The notes under the pieces are model-generated. The model saw only the letters and a program-made list of their open reading frames with translations, did no database searches and was not told the DNA's origin. Of a stretch of 64,000 bases of DNA, positions 61,164 to 64,000 are shown piece after piece. The position numbers and the translations under genes are program-made. Origin of the DNA: Diprion similis (lineage: Eukaryota > Arthropoda > Insecta > Hymenoptera > Diprionidae). Position 1 is the first letter of the stretch, and each line of letters opens with the position of its first letter. Location of the stretch: positions 8,288,493 to 8,352,492 of the forward strand of contig NC_060115.1 in the NCBI RefSeq assembly GCF_021155765.1, given 5' to 3'.

Positions 61164-61610
61164 TATAGAGACAAATTTGGAACGCAACGCGATGACGTTG
61201 CTACTTTGCCAAAGGTTTTATGTTATAACTATGCGTCTCTGACGTAACTTCCGTCGCTGCCACGCGATTTTCCCCGGTTAACGACGAGCCCGCACTAAAA
61301 TAACTCGCGAATAATACATCGCGCCGATCCCGGCTGGCCTATCTATCTATAATGTCGACGTTTTTGTTAAATTTTAAACGTTATGAAATTCACCTTGTAG
61401 AAGCAATTTCGCCAAAATATCGTTCATTTAATTATCACTCTTTGTTATGCCTGCATTAATTTTATTCACACAGTTTTTCGTCTAATGAGATATAATCGGG
61501 TAAATAATGAAACGAATTGTTTTTCTTTTTGGTATAATTACTCCTTGTTACTGCGTATACTAGTGAAAAAATTGGAAAATGCGAATAGTTGCTATGCAAC
61601 GTGTCGATGC

Positions 61611-61645
61611 GTGTGTGTGTATGTGTGTGTGTGTATGTGTTTGTG
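61611..61645. repeat. (TG)n tract, interrupted
   Basis: GT/TG units with two TATG interruptions. Confidence 0.85.
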
Positions 61646-62204
61646 AAAATCTTTGGGGATCGAAGGAAAGGTCTCGTGTCTCTCTACGTCGACGATCGTT
61701 CCTTTCCTCCAATTCCCTGCAGCCGCGTAGTGTATAAGACGTCTTAAAAGACGTCGACGCCAGGAGGAAAGCAGAGCGGGGACTCCGAAATAACTCGTTC
61801 CAAAAATATATCGTAACGACGGGCCTCGTCGCACTGCCATCATTCCGTCCCGGAATATAATCTTCGAATTCTACATCGGGCTGGGCCGAGTGACGAGGAA
61901 AATCCTGGTGCCTATGAATCGGACGATAAAGAAAGGAAGCATAGAAAAAAAACTAAGTTCACAAAACAAAATTGCGGTGGGAAGGAGGGGAGAAAGAAAA
62001 ATTACAAGTCGAACATTAAAAGAGATCTCTTTTGCACTTTTCGTTTCCGGTTTAATTAAATTATTTATCATAACCGTTTTGGCTGATCGCCTTATTACGT
62101 TAGATTTGCGAATCTTTTATTATATCTTTGAAATTCCCGTTGTGCAATCGGTGAACTGCGAGAAGGCAAGCTTACAAAATGTGTTTCATGGATGAATTCT
62201 ATCG

Positions 62205-62222
62205 GTGTGTGTGTGTGTGTGT
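62205..62222. repeat. (GT)n tract
   Basis: Nine uninterrupted GT units. Confidence 0.85.
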
Positions 62223-64000
62223 CTCTCTATGAGTTTACGAGGTTGTTGCACCGCAACGGCAGAGAGGAAGGATATAAAGACAGAAGTCACGTTTATAATT
62301 TTACTTGTACAATTGCAGAGTCGCTTTCTCGCATGGAAATCTCTGCTTCGTCCTCTAGTGTAGGTTCGATCTATGATAATGTATGTATACCTATATGTGG
62401 GTATATTAAAGAAATTGTTTTGCCTGACGAAAATATTTGACGTATAGAATTTATTGTAATATTATAAACTATCGGACAATTCGGAGAATCTTAATGAGAT
62501 GGCATTTCTTTTTCTTCATTCATTCCATTTTCAATACTTCTCGACATCCGTTTCAACAGATTTTTTACGTCGAGGGTTATACGAGAGCGTTGGGTATAGG
62601 GGAAAAGTTTACCTTGCATATGGACTACTTTTCCAACTTCGAGGAATTTCAAAGATACATAAACCCTCGTAGTATAATCATTTGTTTATCACATTCTCGC
62701 GGTTTTACACATATTTCCGTGTAATTCTCTTTCATAATTCATTCTAGATTTCATTGAGCATTCATTTTTTCATCATATTTCGACAATGTGTCATATTTTT
62801 CTATTTTCTCAACCGATATTAATGTAGGCAATAGAATTTTGCTTACTTTTTTTTACGGTTAGCCTCTATAATCATTATTTTTCGTGTTCCAAATAAATGT
62901 GGTACAAAATGATCAGTTTTATCGTATTAAGTTAGAAATTTGATTCTAGTTTCAGCGGACTTGTAGAAAAAGTTAAAGAAATTTGATAGTCTAGTTTTGG
63001 ATCTCAGTTTTTATGAATCTCACCTAAATTAGCGAAAATTTTTGAACTTTTGCCAAGTAAATACCGTATTAATTGTACGAATGGCCTGTTGTCCTCGTAT
63101 AAAAGGGCTACAAAATATATTCCGTCCTTAAGTACGTTCAAGAAATTTCATTTTACAATCGATTTCTCGCCTTTACGTGTCGCTTAATACAATTGAGACT
63201 AATTCGCCACTGAAATCGAGTCTCTTACATTTCTCTCGAAAATTTCTCTTCTTTCTATTCATTTGTTTATTCAATTATTCAAACAGTCGTAAATCTAACG
63301 ACGTGCATCGGAGTTGATTATGAAAGACTGGCTTGATCTCAAATTTACATCGAGGTTTACGGTGTATAAACAAAACTATCTTTCATCCTTGACTCATTTC
63401 CAGTATTTTTAACCCGATTTTCAATTCTATCTGAAAATTTCGGTCGTCCGTAAGTCGATGTAAAAAAAAAAAAAATGTTCCTTCAATATACCGCCAAATA
63501 AAATCCTGAGTAGATAGCTTAGTAAATGGGATAATAAATATCAAGATTCTTTTACAAAAATCAATTTTACCATCTCAATTGCGGCGGAGAAGTGAACCGA
63601 ACTTTTGCGCATGGATAAAAAGTAACCTCGAAACTTTTTGCGTATACGTGTGAATATATGTATACAGACATAATAATCGAAATCACTGGCAAAACTCTTG
63701 TGTCGGTGGAACAAGCCGGCAAATATCTTGAATATCGTTTCAAAGAGTAAGGCTTTATATTTAGCGAATGACTCATCGCACGCGAAACGGACGTACGGAC
63801 TTGCGGAGTTACGCCGCGTCTATATTACACGTACATACATATTTCAAGCCAACGCGAATTCAACGTCACACGCTGCCACGAACAAATTTTCGCAGCTTTA
63901 AATGTATGGACGTATGCTATATAGCTAGGTATGTAGGTATGTGTGTGTGGAAAATTTTGTGCCAATTTTCGACAATCTTTTTGCAACAGATTTTTTACAC

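Larger units (their letters stand above)
61022..64000 (+). other. Start of HspB8-like intron 2 (continues past the window)
   Basis: No continuation of the alpha-crystallin domain could be found. It contains (ATT/GTT)n at 61124-61163, (TG)n at 61611-61645 and 62205-62222, and a GACGTCTT-AA-AAGACGTC inverted repeat at 61738-61755. Otherwise it is AT-rich DNA without a supported gene. Confidence 0.6.

Noticed and set aside
61022-64000. Remaining alpha-crystallin exon of HspB8 within the window
   Set aside because: No reading resembling the expected beta-strand core or C-terminus was found, so the gene is treated as cut by the window edge.
1-64000. tRNA, rRNA or CRISPR features
   Set aside because: No B-box-anchored cloverleaf, conserved rRNA segment or regularly spaced repeat array was seen.

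Overview
This window is animal nuclear DNA, most likely from an insect. It is AT-rich, its genes are split by GT-AG introns, and microsatellites are frequent. An 11-unit (CCTAA)n tract, the arthropod TTAGG telomere motif, lies inside an intron. The recognisable genes (a wengen-type TNF receptor and an HspB8/CG14207-type small heat-shock protein) have insect character. The TTAGG motif argues against Diptera. Hymenoptera is my guess, not something the sequence proves. No rRNA, tRNA, CRISPR or bacterial-style operon was seen.

Layout. 1-9.5 kb (minus strand): a wengen-like TNF-receptor gene, with a signal-peptide exon at 9404-9475 joined across a 7.2-kb intron to a cysteine-rich-domain exon at 1722-2186. 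The intron holds a MITE-like inverted-repeat element. 11.9-12.9 kb (plus strand): a decayed GAPDH pseudogene that still carries intron relics and an intact SCTTNC active-site motif. 16.1-39.2 kb (plus strand): the main feature, a head-to-tail array of five intact four-exon genes. They encode 433-530 aa proteins of the MPAB/Lcp oxygenase superfamily (formerly DUF2236: fungal ER-bound oxygenase MpaB and bacterial rubber oxygenase Lcp). Exons 2 and 3 are exactly 447 and 264 nt, in the same phases, in all five. A relic of a sixth copy lies between genes 4 and 5. Genes 3 and 4 share a block of about 740 bp that is nearly identical and stops abruptly inside exon 1, which points to gene conversion or very recent partial duplication. 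39.2-47.9 kb: gene-poor DNA. 47.9-64 kb (plus strand): the 5' part of an HspB8-like gene, with a heat-shock element and TATA box before the main promoter, a 12.3-kb first intron, a phase-compatible alternative first exon with its own TATA box and a CLEAR-type palindrome, and a second coding exon at 60832-61021. The rest of its alpha-crystallin domain lies beyond the window.

The best candidate for an undescribed system is the oxygenase array. Proteins of this superfamily are heme enzymes that cleave isoprenoid chains in fungi and bacteria. A tandemly expanded, conversion-active insect set suggests a lineage-specific isoprenoid, terpenoid or lipid oxidation capacity, but the substrate is unknown. 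The flanking receptor and chaperone genes show no sign of acting in the same pathway.
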